Shown here: positions 51,401 to 58,342 of the stretch, in pieces
How the letters are laid out: every line of letters begins with the position of its first letter
How positions within the stretch are numbered: the first letter of the stretch is position 1
Source: Sphaerotilus sp.
GTDB lineage: Bacteria > Pseudomonadota > Gammaproteobacteria > Burkholderiales > Burkholderiaceae_C
Assembly (NCBI GenBank): GCA_013299055.1
Contig: JAAFKB010000011.1
Span: 1 to 58,342 of the forward strand
Direction of reading: 5' to 3'
DNA length: 58,342 nucleotides
Notes under the pieces: model-generated
Databases searched by the model: none
Seen by the model: the letters and a program-made list of their open reading frames with translations, nothing else
Told to the model about the DNA's origin: nothing
Translations under genes and position numbers: made by a program

Positions 51401-53775
51401 ACTTCGGCGCGCAGGTGTCCGAGGCCGGCGGCGGCTACACCTGGGCGGTGAACAGCCGCATGAACCAGCTCACGGCCTGGTCGAACGACCCGGTGGCCGA
51501 TCCGCCGTCCGAGTGGTTCCTGCTGCAGGACTGCCAGACGCTGCAGGTCTGGAGCGTCACACCCTCCGCCTGGGGCCTCGCCAGCGGCGACTACCAGGTC
51601 GCGCATGGCCAGGGCCTGAGCGTTGTCCGCCACCGACGCGGTGATCTGGCGGTGACGGCCGCGTGGTGTGTCGATGCGGAAACGGCCGTCAAGCAGGTCC
51701 GGCTGCATCTGGTCAACCACGGCACGCGCCCGCTGCAACTGCGCGTGGTCGGCCTGGCGGAATGGCTGATGGGGGCGAACCGCTCCGACCGCAGCACGGT
51801 CCACACCGCGCACGTCCGCCAGCGCCTGCCCACCCAGCGGCTCACGGCACTGATGGCGACGCAGCGCGAACGTGCAGGCGGCTTCGGCGCTGGCACCGCC
51901 TTCCTGGCCCTGGCCAGCGCCAGCGCCAGCGTCCATGGCGAGGGTGAAGGCGACGGGCACAGTCCAGCGGAGGACTGGACCTGCGACCGGCGCGAGTGCT
52001 TCGATGCGCGTGGCCGCCCTGTGCTGCCGGACCACTTCGGCCGGCAGCAGGGCATGGGGTTCGACCCATGTGCGGCCCTGTCGAGCCGGCTGACCCTGGG
52101 CGCGGGCGCGCAGGCCGAGCGGGTGTTCCTGCTCGGCTACGCGCAAAGCCCGACGGCCGCCCGCCGCATCGCCACCGTGGCCGCGACCAAGACGGCGACG
52201 CAGCGCGTGGCCGAGGTGCGCCAACGCTGGGACCAGCTGCTCGGCGCCACCACCGTGCAGACGCCCGATCCGCTGTTCGATGCCCTGGTGAACCGCTGGC
52301 TGCTCTACCAGACGGTGTCGTGCCGCCTGTGGGCCAAGGCGGGCTTCTACCAGGCCGGTGGCGCCACGGGTTTCCGCGACCAGTTGCAGGACGCGATGGC
52401 GCTGGCCTGGGCGGCGCCGGAGATGCTGCGGGACCAGATCGTGCTGTGCGCGTCGCGGCAGTTCACCGAAGGCGATGTGCAGCACTGGTGGCACGCCCCG
52501 CAGGGCGCTGGGGTGCGGACGCATTTCTCTGACGACCTGCTCTGGCTGCCCTGCGCCTGTGTGCACTACCTGCGGGCCACGGGCGACACCACGGTGCTCG
52601 ACCAGCCGGTGGCCTTCCTCATCGGGGCGCCGATCCCCGAAGGAGCCGAAGACGCCTACACCACGCCCACCCCCAGCGACGAGACCGCCCCGGTCTACGA
52701 GCACGCGGCCCGCGCCATCGACCGCAGCCTGCGTGTCGGTGTCCACGGTCTGCCGCTCATGGGCAGCGGCGACTGGAACGACGGCATGAACCGCGTCGGC
52801 ATCGCCGGGCGCGGCGAGTCGGTCTGGCTGGGCTGGTTCCTGTGCAAGCTGGTGGCGGATTTCGCGCCGCTGGCCCGTGCGCGTGGGGACGCAGCGCGCG
52901 TCCAACGCTGGGAACACGCTGCGCAGGGCTGGACGCTGGCGCTGCTCGGGCCGGCGTGGGATGGGGCATGGTTCAAGCGCGCCTTCTTCGACGACGGGAC
53001 GGCGCTGGGCGCGCAGGCCAACCCGGAGGCCCGGATCGACCTGATCGCGCAGGCGTGGGCGGTGCTGTCGACAGTGGCGCCACCCACCTGGCAGCACCTG
53101 GCGCTCGCCGCAGTGGACACCCACCTCGTCGACCACGACGCCGGGCTGATCCGCCTGCTCGACCCGCCGCTGGCCCACGCCACGCCGAGCGCGGGCTACA
53201 TCCAGGCGTATCCGCCGGGGGTGCGCGAGAACGGGGGACAGTATTCCCACGCCGGGGTCTGGGCGCTGATGGCCGAGGCGCAGGCCGAACACCCGCATCC
53301 GCCCGCGCCGGGCGTGGCGGGTGCGGGCGACACGGTCTACCGCTATTTCACCTACCTCAGCCCGGCCCACCGGGCGGCGCACCCGACCCGTGGCGCCGTG
53401 TACGGCATCGAGCCGTATGTGGTGGCGGGCGATGTCTACAGCCAGCCGCCCTATGTCGGGCGCGGAGGCTGGAGCTGGTACACCGGCGCGGCGGCGTGGC
53501 TGCACCGGGCGGCGATCGAGTCGATGTTCGGGCTGCACACCGACGCGCAGGGGTTGCGCTTCACCCCTTGCCTGCCGGCGCATTGGCCGCGGGCCGAGAT
53601 CACCTTGCGCCGCGAGGGGCGGATGCTGCACTGCAGGCTGGTGCGCGCCACGGCGGCGCAGGTGGTCCTGTCGCCTGACGAGCGGCTGCTGCGGCCGGGC
53701 GAGCGGCTGGACTGGACCGGGCTGGCGGGAGACTGCCGGTGCGTGGTGCCGCTGCTGGCCGATGCGGCGGCGTGA
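45460..53775 (+). CDS. ndvB: Cyclic beta-1,2-glucan synthase (NdvB/ChvB-like)
   Basis: 2771 residues, the usual length. Membrane helices near residues 410-470, 825-875 and 955-985 enclose a glycosyltransferase (GT84) region whose LDSDTRLP (about 635) is the nucleotide-sugar aspartate motif and FTGKGLLNVQAM follows. A glycoamylase-like segment reaches TFMAHHQGMTIVALANVLL (about 1377). The C-terminal 1300 residues are a GH94 phosphorylase-type domain: SGDWNDGMNRVG (catalytic Asp, about 2436-2440), then GDVYSQPPYVGRGGWSWYTG near 2660. By family knowledge it builds, cyclises and trims periplasmic beta-1,2-glucans from UDP-glucose, aiding osmoadaptation and host interaction. The stress-type neighbours (BON, CsbD, YqjDE-like) fit an envelope-stress locus. 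Confidence 0.93.
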   Translation: MAPMELLRLVPDASPALQDILSASSDPVQPPIRAEIFGPQRFAQHGRSLGETHRAERATSHAQTFFPRLRSNIDTLRHAHRYIGVQAATGYDISPAAEWLLDNFHLIEAQLKEIHDGLPRRYFRALPVLVDEPLAGLPRIYSVAWAFVAHTDGAFDDDLLVQFLCAYQEARSLNLNELWALPTTLRVVLVENLRRLAERVATNKAAREVANLCCDRIDTCPLEDLGRLLQALTQRGVGPVFLTQMAARLQDRWAGEVNDVQARVLAWLQAAVPDLAALQTQQRADQAADNLSVSNAVTALRAIGDADWSEVVGRTSALMQRMLASPVFAAEQAITRDQTLHGIELLARRSGHSEVAVAETLLDLVRTATDPGQATAAAGHWLFDAGRPALLAALGLPERTTRVWRAAARRWALPLYLGVLLACTVGVIAWLMRHHGVEGLGAVVVLLMGLMLFPVSEAVVAVLHRLISESTRPQHLPRLALAEGIPAEHRVLVVIPGMLTDAATTAALVRRLLLHHLANPECHTQFALLTDWADADTAHCAGDAALLADALQQVRVLNARHPAVEATGAAVPRFLLLHRARLFSPTEQRWIGWERKRGKLEQLVEALVRPVPVSGTADPFFDLGAESHLAPDTRYLVTLDSDTRLPPGRLRELVGVAAHPHNQPRFGPTGRTIVSGYGILQPRIVTPLPAPADVTVYHWLFAGQCGIDPYSAASSEVYQDLFGEGTFTGKGLLNVQAMHAVLAGRLPEGRVLSHDLLEGSMVRCATVTDTALVEDAPFHADVAASRIHRWTRGDWQLLPFLLQPRRYGLRAVNIWKLFDNLRRSLVAPMSLGLLLLSLGGVGVSPWVALWLVLAAFAAGPLMGAVAGFLPSRSDLAWGYFLRAATRDVGRALGVGLFHLAQLLQHTRMAVDAIVRALYRMGVSRRHLLQWTTAAAAQAAASVDLRTVARGHVSEPVLALGVFGALLLAGTPHPVLSAALCLLWSVAPLTTWWVSRPRPARTDAALPPAEQVRLEAIARDTWRLFERVIGPEDRFLPPDNLQTLPHDMVAHRTSPTNIGLYLLSAACAHRFGWIGTLDLVTRLEATLATLATLERHRGHFLNWYDTETGAPLLPMYVSTVDSGNLSGHLLAVAQACLALAETESPDTAQRLRTLAATCEPLAWEADFSFLYHRKRHLLHIGYRVTEQQLDAGFYDLLASESRLTSLLAIAKGDVPVGHWAALGRPFYAVGAHAGLRSWSGSMFEYLMPSLVLDEPHGSVLREACHGALREQIDFATATGQAVPWGISESAYAGRDHTLAYQYAPQGVPRLALRRTPPGELVIAPYATALAAQIAPLRAAANFRALEALGARGALGFLEALDFSPSRQGDGATFTPVSTFMAHHQGMTIVALANVLLGGVAQRWGMANAHIEAVDSLLHERAPREVPVLMAPPAGPPLQALERRAPGLLREVVPGVAAVEPTHVLSNGRYNVSLRPNGAGWSRWGATGITRWRDDALRDSHGSFFYLRWDRQPTPVSLTQHPAPDPAAHYHSIFHADRVCLDARWSELQAHTTVWVSPEDDIEFRQVALHNLSDRTIEVELLSAFDITLSDARADEAHPAFTNLFVRAEWQASQQALVFARQPRLPTEHGLQMAHFLADTDPQLTEVRLQTDRQRWLGRNRAVGDPLAAFDAAPVAAEDARVRLDTGLDPVCALAVRLRLAPRSVSQLTFATAASDNGGTLHAVIDKYRQPSHVKRASLMSATLTGIRLRALRISPEHFAAVQLLSTALLFSLTRPPTRMVALEDLGVCDRRLLWRFGLSGERPLVLVQVGTLQDLGLLRSLAQALRLWSWGEMACDLVVVNAEPASYLMPLQREIQTLRERHAADSAAERRLAGPATTALHALRADELSADELSTLKTLARVRFHGDGRPLLHHVQAWSAWHEQALAARQEVSTTVIATALVPMQAERTVGVFDAATGDFRFPVGVGRRPARPWLNVLSNPDFGAQVSEAGGGYTWAVNSRMNQLTAWSNDPVADPPSEWFLLQDCQTLQVWSVTPSAWGLASGDYQVAHGQGLSVVRHRRGDLAVTAAWCVDAETAVKQVRLHLVNHGTRPLQLRVVGLAEWLMGANRSDRSTVHTAHVRQRLPTQRLTALMATQRERAGGFGAGTAFLALASASASVHGEGEGDGHSPAEDWTCDRRECFDARGRPVLPDHFGRQQGMGFDPCAALSSRLTLGAGAQAERVFLLGYAQSPTAARRIATVAATKTATQRVAEVRQRWDQLLGATTVQTPDPLFDALVNRWLLYQTVSCRLWAKAGFYQAGGATGFRDQLQDAMALAWAAPEMLRDQIVLCASRQFTEGDVQHWWHAPQGAGVRTHFSDDLLWLPCACVHYLRATGDTTVLDQPVAFLIGAPIPEGAEDAYTTPTPSDETAPVYEHAARAIDRSLRVGVHGLPLMGSGDWNDGMNRVGIAGRGESVWLGWFLCKLVADFAPLARARGDAARVQRWEHAAQGWTLALLGPAWDGAWFKRAFFDDGTALGAQANPEARIDLIAQAWAVLSTVAPPTWQHLALAAVDTHLVDHDAGLIRLLDPPLAHATPSAGYIQAYPPGVRENGGQYSHAGVWALMAEAQAEHPHPPAPGVAGAGDTVYRYFTYLSPAHRAAHPTRGAVYGIEPYVVAGDVYSQPPYVGRGGWSWYTGAAAWLHRAAIESMFGLHTDAQGLRFTPCLPAHWPRAEITLRREGRMLHCRLVRATAAQVVLSPDERLLRPGERLDWTGLAGDCRCVVPLLADAAA

Positions 53776-53926
53776 GTCCGTGGCGCTGTCGGGGCGGCTG
53801 TCGGCGCTGTCCTACACCGGCAGGCGTCCGCCGCTGATGGTCTGCCGCGGCAGGGGTTTCTACAGTGCAGATGTCCCTTTGCAGTCCTTTTGAAGTCCGT
53901 CCGAGCAACCCCACAGGAGATCCACC

Positions 53927-54259
53927 ATGGCCCATTCCCTCACCCGCCGCTTCACCCTGACCCTCACCGCCACCGTGGCCGCCCTGACGCTGGCGCTTGC
54001 CTCGGGCTGCGCGGTCACGCGGGGCCAGGAAAGCCTCGGCGCCTACGTCGACGACACCGCGATCACCACGGCGGTCAAGGCCCGCTTCGTCGACAACCGC
54101 GAGGTGGACGCCAGCAGCATCAGCGTCGAGACGCTCAATGGCACCGTGATGCTGTCCGGCTTCGCCAAGAACACCACCGAACGCGCCACGGCGGAATCCC
54201 TGGCGCGCAGCGTCGGCGGCGTGAAGATGGTCAGGAACGAGATCGCCGTCCGTCCGTGA
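53927..54259 (+). CDS. BON-domain lipoprotein (OsmY-like)
   Basis: 110 residues. Signal with lipobox ALASGC, then one BON domain: DDTAITTAVKARFVDNREVDAS and VETLNGTVMLSGFAKNTTER with GVKMVRNEIAV. BON proteins are periplasmic and induced by osmotic stress. It follows the glucan synthase by 151 bp in the same direction and has an AGGAG ribosome-binding site. Confidence 0.9.
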   Translation: MAHSLTRRFTLTLTATVAALTLALASGCAVTRGQESLGAYVDDTAITTAVKARFVDNREVDASSISVETLNGTVMLSGFAKNTTERATAESLARSVGGVKMVRNEIAVRP

Positions 54260-54327
54260 ACCGTCGGCACCGCAATGCCACGGTCTTGCATTTCCCTCTC
54301 TCACCACCACACACCGAAGGAGTTCGC

Positions 54328-54558
54328 ATGAACTGGGACCGCATCCAAGGCAACTGGAAGCAAGTGGCCGGCAAGGCCAAGATGCAATGGGGCAAGCTGA
54401 CCGACGACGACCTCGATGTCGTGGCCGGTCACCGTGAACAGCTCGCCGGCAAGATCCAGGAACGCTATGGCATCGCCCGCGAGGAGGCCGTGGAGCAGAT
54501 GGACGCCTGGCAGCACACGGCCGACGAGGCATGGTTCAAAGCGAAAGACGCGCCCTGA
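54328..54558 (+). CDS. CsbD-family stress protein
   Basis: 76 residues from the ATG at 54328 after GAAGGAG. MNWDRIQGNWKQVAGKAKMQ and WGKLTDDDLDVVAGHREQLAGKIQERYG are the CsbD pattern. The small soluble family is linked to general stress response; biochemical role unknown. Its 3' end overlaps the convergent nuclease gene by 23 bp. Confidence 0.93.
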   Translation: MNWDRIQGNWKQVAGKAKMQWGKLTDDDLDVVAGHREQLAGKIQERYGIAREEAVEQMDAWQHTADEAWFKAKDAP

Positions 54559-55813
54559 GCGGACAGTGGTCCGACACGGCCAGCAGCGGGTCGGGGCGCT
54601 TGTCGCTGGCCTCCAGCGTGCGGCCGAGGAAGCCGAGCGCGACCTTCTCGGCCACCATCCCGGCGCCTGTCCCCCCCGGCAGGCGCACGGCGATGTGGTC
54701 CAGCCCGATCGGGTTGCGGCAGCCGAGCGCCTTGGCGTCGGTCAGGCGCTCCATCTCCGGCTTGTCGAGCACGCGGGCCTTGGCATCCTTGCAGAGCTTC
54801 GTGGCCTCCTCGTTCAGCGGGCAGGCCGTGTCCAGCGCCGTGAGCCTTGATGCCACCGGCACCCCGTCGTTCACCTCGCGCCACAGGTTGTTCGAGCGCA
54901 CCCCCGGCGTGTAGGCGTCCGTGGCCTGACCGCGGCTGCGCACGGGGGCGTTGGCCGGCAGGCTGGCCTCGTGGGCGATGTTGCGGTTGAAATCGCCCAG
55001 CATCACCACGCCGTCCACGCCCTGGCTGCGCTCCTGCAACCAGGTCTCCAGCGGCTGGAGCTGCGCCTGCAGGACCAGACATGCCTTGTCGTCGCTGGCG
55101 AGCTGGCCGCGGGTGCCGTTGCCACCACCGCCTTCCAGTGGCGACACGCAGGACGATTTCAGGTGCACGGTCATGAAGCGCGTGACCTTGCCACCGATGC
55201 GCAGCGTCACCGACAGGCCCGGCCGGGGCTGCTCCTTCACCGGTCGCTCCGGCAAGGCCAGCGGCGCGAAGACCTCGCAACCCCCCACGGCCGTCGCCAC
55301 GCTGCGCCGCCACGCGAACGCCAGCCGCTGCACCTTGTGCGATGCGAAGCCACACACCTCGTAGTCGCGCCCGCCGTCCGGCAGCACCTCGCGCACGGCC
55401 TGCACGCTGCTGACCTCCTGGAAGGCGATCACGTCGGCGTTGACCTGGGTGGCGAGCACGGCGGCGATCTGCTGGCGGCGCTTGGCGAGTGCCGCCTCGG
55501 TCACCGGCACTGGCTTGAAGCGGCTCTGCCAGACATCGCAGGGCGGCAGTTGCCCGATGTCCCACTCGATCCTGGCGTCACGGCCCCAGCGCAGCTGCCA
55601 GCCGGTCTTGGCGCCGGCGGGATCGGGGCGCCAGAGTTCGCCCTGGGCGGGTTTCGAGAACTTCTGGCTGCAGGCGGCGATCCAGCGGGTCGCGAGCGGC
55701 GTGTCCAGGTGCCAGCCGAGGTTCCAGGTGGCGACGGTGACGTCCGTGGCCGAGGCGACGCTGGTCGCCAGACTCAGGACGGCGAAGGCGAGGGCGGTGA
55801 GGTGTCGTTGCAT
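54536..55813 (-). CDS. Secreted endonuclease/exonuclease/phosphatase-family protein
   Basis: 425 residues with signal peptide MQRHLTALAFAVLSLATSVASA. EEP-fold active-site motifs are in order: TVATWNLGWHL, VIAFQEVSS (metal-binding Glu), MTVHLKSSC, VVMLGDFNRNI (Asp/Asn), GLDHIAVRL and VSDHCPLRARL (catalytic His). It should be a periplasmic or extracellular Mg2+-dependent nuclease or phosphodiesterase. Several Cys (ACSQKF, VCGFAS, KSSCVS, TACPLN) suggest disulfides. Its start overlaps the 5'-nucleotidase stop by 40 bp, so the two are co-expressed. Confidence 0.88.
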   Translation of the reverse strand: MQRHLTALAFAVLSLATSVASATDVTVATWNLGWHLDTPLATRWIAACSQKFSKPAQGELWRPDPAGAKTGWQLRWGRDARIEWDIGQLPPCDVWQSRFKPVPVTEAALAKRRQQIAAVLATQVNADVIAFQEVSSVQAVREVLPDGGRDYEVCGFASHKVQRLAFAWRRSVATAVGGCEVFAPLALPERPVKEQPRPGLSVTLRIGGKVTRFMTVHLKSSCVSPLEGGGGNGTRGQLASDDKACLVLQAQLQPLETWLQERSQGVDGVVMLGDFNRNIAHEASLPANAPVRSRGQATDAYTPGVRSNNLWREVNDGVPVASRLTALDTACPLNEEATKLCKDAKARVLDKPEMERLTDAKALGCRNPIGLDHIAVRLPGGTGAGMVAEKVALGFLGRTLEASDKRPDPLLAVSDHCPLRARLSL

Positions 55814-56754
55814 GGGCGCGATTGTGCGGGTGTGACGACTGCGGCGTCGGTCGATCCGCCCGCATACGGCACGATCCCCGACGGTACCCGCACCGACGCC
55901 GGCTGCACATGCGTATCCTGGTCGTCGAAGAACATCTGGGCGCCGAACGCCGCCAGCACCTGGTCCTTCGAGGCTCCACCCATGAAGAACGCCTCGTCCA
56001 CATCGACCCGCCAGTCGCGCAGGGTGTGGATGACGCGGGCGTGCGCCGGGCTGCTGCGGGCGGTGACGATGGCGATGCGCACGGGGCAGGGGGCGCCACG
56101 GCTGCGGAATTCCTGCTGCAGCGCCGCCAGCCGCAGCAGCAGCTTGGCGAAGGGGCCGCCGGCCATCGCGTCCCGGCGGTGGGCGAGTTCGTGTGCGGCG
56201 AAGGCTTCGAGGCCCTGCGTCTTGTAGATGTGCTCCGACTCGGGCGAGAACAGCACGGCGTCGCCGTCGAAGGCGATGCGGATCTGGCCTTCGGCGGGGT
56301 GGAAGGCGGCGGGCGGGTCATAGAGCAGCGCCGCAGCCACGCCATGGTCGATCGCCTCCTGCACGTCGCCGCGGTTGCGCGACAGGAACAGGTCCACCTC
56401 GAACGCCTTCAGGTACTCCACCAGCGACCGCGCCCCGCCCGTGAATGCGGCGCGGGTGATGTCCAGCCCGTGCGCCTCGATCGCGTTGAAGGCGCGCAGG
56501 CCGGTGTCGGGGGAGTTGCGCGAGACGACCACCACCTCGATGCGCCGCTCCGGCAGCAGCGGGTTCAGCCCGAGCAGCGCCTGCACCAGCGGGAAGGCCG
56601 TGCCGGGGCGCAGCGGCTCGTTCTCGTGGGCGCGCTGGTAGGTGCAGAAGGCGTCCACGCCCTGCGTGTCGAAGAGCTGGTTCTCGTGCTCCAGGTCGAA
56701 CAGGGCGCGGGAGCTGATGCCGATGACGAGCTTGTCGGTGAGGGAGTAGGGCAT
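55774..56754 (-). CDS. 5'-nucleotidase (PF06189 family)
   Basis: 326 residues. Family features: LVIGISSRALFDLEHENQLF near the N-terminus, VVVVSRNSPDTGLRAFNAIE, IDHGVAAALLYDP, IAFDGDAVLFSPESE (HAD-like DGD) and AFFMGGASKDQVLAAFGAQMFFDDQ with its acidic pair. It resembles cytosolic NT5C1-type enzymes that dephosphorylate nucleoside 5'-monophosphates. The C-terminal STDAAVVTPAQSRP tail is extra. The downstream secreted nuclease suggests joint nucleotide salvage, though one is cytosolic and the other exported. Confidence 0.85.
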   Translation of the reverse strand: MPYSLTDKLVIGISSRALFDLEHENQLFDTQGVDAFCTYQRAHENEPLRPGTAFPLVQALLGLNPLLPERRIEVVVVSRNSPDTGLRAFNAIEAHGLDITRAAFTGGARSLVEYLKAFEVDLFLSRNRGDVQEAIDHGVAAALLYDPPAAFHPAEGQIRIAFDGDAVLFSPESEHIYKTQGLEAFAAHELAHRRDAMAGGPFAKLLLRLAALQQEFRSRGAPCPVRIAIVTARSSPAHARVIHTLRDWRVDVDEAFFMGGASKDQVLAAFGAQMFFDDQDTHVQPASVRVPSGIVPYAGGSTDAAVVTPAQSRPCNDTSPPSPSPS

Positions 56755-56874
56755 GGGGTGAGTCTGTGCTGAAAATCACAGTGGCGGGCATGAAATTGTC
56801 ACGCCTTGCGGCCTCGTGAAGGAGCAGATCGGTACCGGAACTATGCTGATTCTGTCAATTCCAGGGAGAAGCAC

Positions 56875-58342
56875 ATGACCGCGACACAGATCGCGATCGC
56901 GCACGCCGGCAGCGGCGGCGCGGCGCATCATCGACTTGACGAGCATCTGAGCGCCGTAGCGCAGCTCGCAGTCACCCATCTGCACCACGACCCCGCTGCC
57001 CGCGAACTTGCACGGCTCGCCGGCTTGTGGCACGACCTGGGCAAGTACCGCAGCGGGTTCCAGACCTACATCCGGCTCGTGGCCGAGGCGCACATCGAGG
57101 GCAAGTTGCCACAGGGCAGCGACAAGAGCCACTCGGCGGCCGGGGCGCTGTGGGCCGAGCAGACGCTGAAGGCGCGGCTCGGGCCTGAGGGGCGCGTCCT
57201 GGCTCGCGTGCTCCAGTACGTGATTGCCGGGCACCACGCCGGGCTGGACAACTGGGAGGGTGGTCTGAAAGGACGCCTGGCCGGGCCGGATGCGATCCGC
57301 GAACTGGCGGAGGCGCTCCAAGGCTTGCCGGCGCCGGAGTTGCTGACACCTGCAACGCTGAACCTGCCGCGACTGACGCAACTGCCCATTCCACGCAACG
57401 GCGTCGAGGAGATCCCAGGCCGGTTCGCGCTCTGGGTGCGGATGCTGTTCTCGGCGCTGGTGGATGCGGATTTCCTCGACACCGAAGCGTTCATGACCCC
57501 GGCCGCCACGCAGGCCCGGCAGGCGGACGCGCTGCCGATGACCGTGCTGCTGGCCGCGTTCGATGGCCACATGGCGCGCAAGGCCGAGGCGGTGCAGGCA
57601 TCCGGTCAGGCCGACAGCCCGGTGAACCGGCGCCGGGCCGAGGTGCTCGCCGCGTGTCGGGCCAAGGCGGCAGGCGCGCCCGGCACCTACACGCTGACCG
57701 TGCCGACTGGCGGCGGCAAGACGCTGGCGAGCCTGGCCTTCGCGCTCACGCACGCCGCGCAGCACGGCAAGCGCCGCATCGTGATGGTCATCCCCTACAC
57801 CAGCATCATCGAGCAGACGGCCGAGGTCTACCGCGAGGTCTTCGCGTCGCTGGGCGAAGGTGTCGTGATCGAGCACCACAGCAACGCCGAGAGCGACGAA
57901 CGCGCCGAGACCTCACGCTCGCGGCTGGCCTGCGAGAACTGGGACGCGCCGGTCATCGTGACCACCAGCGTGCAGTTGTTCGAGAGCCTGTTCGCCCGCA
58001 AGACCTCCCGCTGCCGCAAGTTGCACAACCTCGCGGGTAGCGTGCTTGTGCTCGACGAAGCGCAGTTGTTGCCGGTCGAGTACCTGCAACCGGTGGTGGA
58101 CGTGCTACGGCTGCTGGTGCGGGACCACGGCGTGACGGTGGTGCTGTGTACCGCGACGCAGCCGACGCTGACCTCGCAGCCGCTGTTCGGTGGCAAGGGG
58201 CTGCGCGGTTACGGGCCGGGTGAGGTCACGGCGATCATCGACGACGAGGCGGGGCTGTACGCGGCGCTGCAGCGGGTGCGGGTGCATCTGCCGGCGGACC
58301 TGAAGACGCCGCAGCCGTGGGCGGTGACGACCGAGGCGCTGA
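56875..58342 (+). CDS. cas3: CRISPR-associated helicase/nuclease Cas3 (HD + helicase), partial
   Basis: 489 residues are visible; the gene runs off the right edge. HD nuclease: H24 in LDEHLSAV, LAGLWHDLGKYRSGFQ (H53-D54, K57), DKSHSAAGA and VIAGHHAGLDNW supply the metal ligands. Helicase: Walker A TVPTGGGKT (275-283), MVIPYTSIIEQTA (motif Ia region), TTSVQLFESLF, DEAQ box LDEAQLLP (from about D394) and VVLCTATQPTL. The IPYTSIIEQTA stretch is characteristic of type I-C (also seen in related subtypes) Cas3. In type I systems it degrades invader DNA unwound by Cascade. Start ATG follows GGGAG. The other cas genes and array must lie downstream. Confidence 0.93.
   Translation, partial: MTATQIAIAHAGSGGAAHHRLDEHLSAVAQLAVTHLHHDPAARELARLAGLWHDLGKYRSGFQTYIRLVAEAHIEGKLPQGSDKSHSAAGALWAEQTLKARLGPEGRVLARVLQYVIAGHHAGLDNWEGGLKGRLAGPDAIRELAEALQGLPAPELLTPATLNLPRLTQLPIPRNGVEEIPGRFALWVRMLFSALVDADFLDTEAFMTPAATQARQADALPMTVLLAAFDGHMARKAEAVQASGQADSPVNRRRAEVLAACRAKAAGAPGTYTLTVPTGGGKTLASLAFALTHAAQHGKRRIVMVIPYTSIIEQTAEVYREVFASLGEGVVIEHHSNAESDERAETSRSRLACENWDAPVIVTTSVQLFESLFARKTSRCRKLHNLAGSVLVLDEAQLLPVEYLQPVVDVLRLLVRDHGVTVVLCTATQPTLTSQPLFGGKGLRGYGPGEVTAIIDDEAGLYAALQRVRVHLPADLKTPQPWAVTTEAL

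Noticed and set aside
56755..56874. CRISPR array or leader before cas3
   Set aside because: No direct repeats of CRISPR size in this 120-bp gap or elsewhere in the window.

Overview
The window is a G+C-rich chromosomal segment whose gene content points to a Gram-negative betaproteobacterium, most likely a Burkholderiales member. Supporting this are TRAP and glutamate/aspartate ABC uptake systems, a sigma-54 two-component pair, an AcrAB/OprM-type RND pump, a DUF1003/DUF883/CsbD/BON stress set and a cyclic beta-1,2-glucan synthase. No rRNA, tRNA or phage structural genes were seen. Genus-level placement is a guess.

Layout. 1-7.1 kb: the end of a MaoC-type hydratase, an AAA-ATPase/PD-(D/E)XK protein, a class V aminotransferase, an unrecognised 587-residue protein, a split YeeE/YedE sulfur transporter (pmpAB-like) with a G-tract palindrome upstream, and a degenerate GGDEF protein. 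7.1-15.8 kb: succinate-semialdehyde dehydrogenase facing a complete TRAP transporter (DctP-Q-M), a non-canonical SDR overlapping a photolyase-like flavoprotein, a divergent MerR regulator, a YegP-like protein and a GDT1 cation exporter. 15.8-23.8 kb: a co-oriented acidic amino acid uptake operon (two binding proteins, two permeases, ATPase, DctB/AauS-like kinase, NtrC-family regulator, YitT protein), preceded by a good sigma-54 promoter. The regulator encoded at its end probably activates that promoter.

23.8-31.2 kb is accessory DNA. It carries an intact AbrB/PIN toxin-antitoxin pair, a decayed Phd/RelE pair, an intact Phd/FitB-like pair with a palindromic operator, a broken membrane ORF, an A+T-rich PIN/NYN-like gene, and two orphan genes (one a secreted lipase-like hydrolase). 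Short imperfect palindromes with integron-type GTTRRRY cores, all in one orientation, flank the orphan genes. The lipase gene lies between 10-bp direct repeats whose recombination would restore two perfect palindromes, so this looks like a small integron-cassette-like island without an integrase in the window.

31.2-38.4 kb: TetR repressor, AcrR-like operator and a tripartite RND efflux operon. 38.4-45.5 kb: regulators (two Crp-like proteins, a lone receiver, a NarL-type regulator divergent from its kinase), a YqjD/YqjE/YqjK-like membrane trio and two pseudogenes (a fatty-acid-hydroxylase/sterol-desaturase-like gene and a P-type ATPase). 45.5-56.8 kb: the 2771-residue cyclic glucan synthase, BON and CsbD stress proteins, a secreted EEP-family nuclease/phosphatase and a 5'-nucleotidase. 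The window ends inside a Cas3 gene with HD and helicase motifs, so a type I CRISPR-Cas locus (probably I-C) begins at the right edge; its array is not in view.
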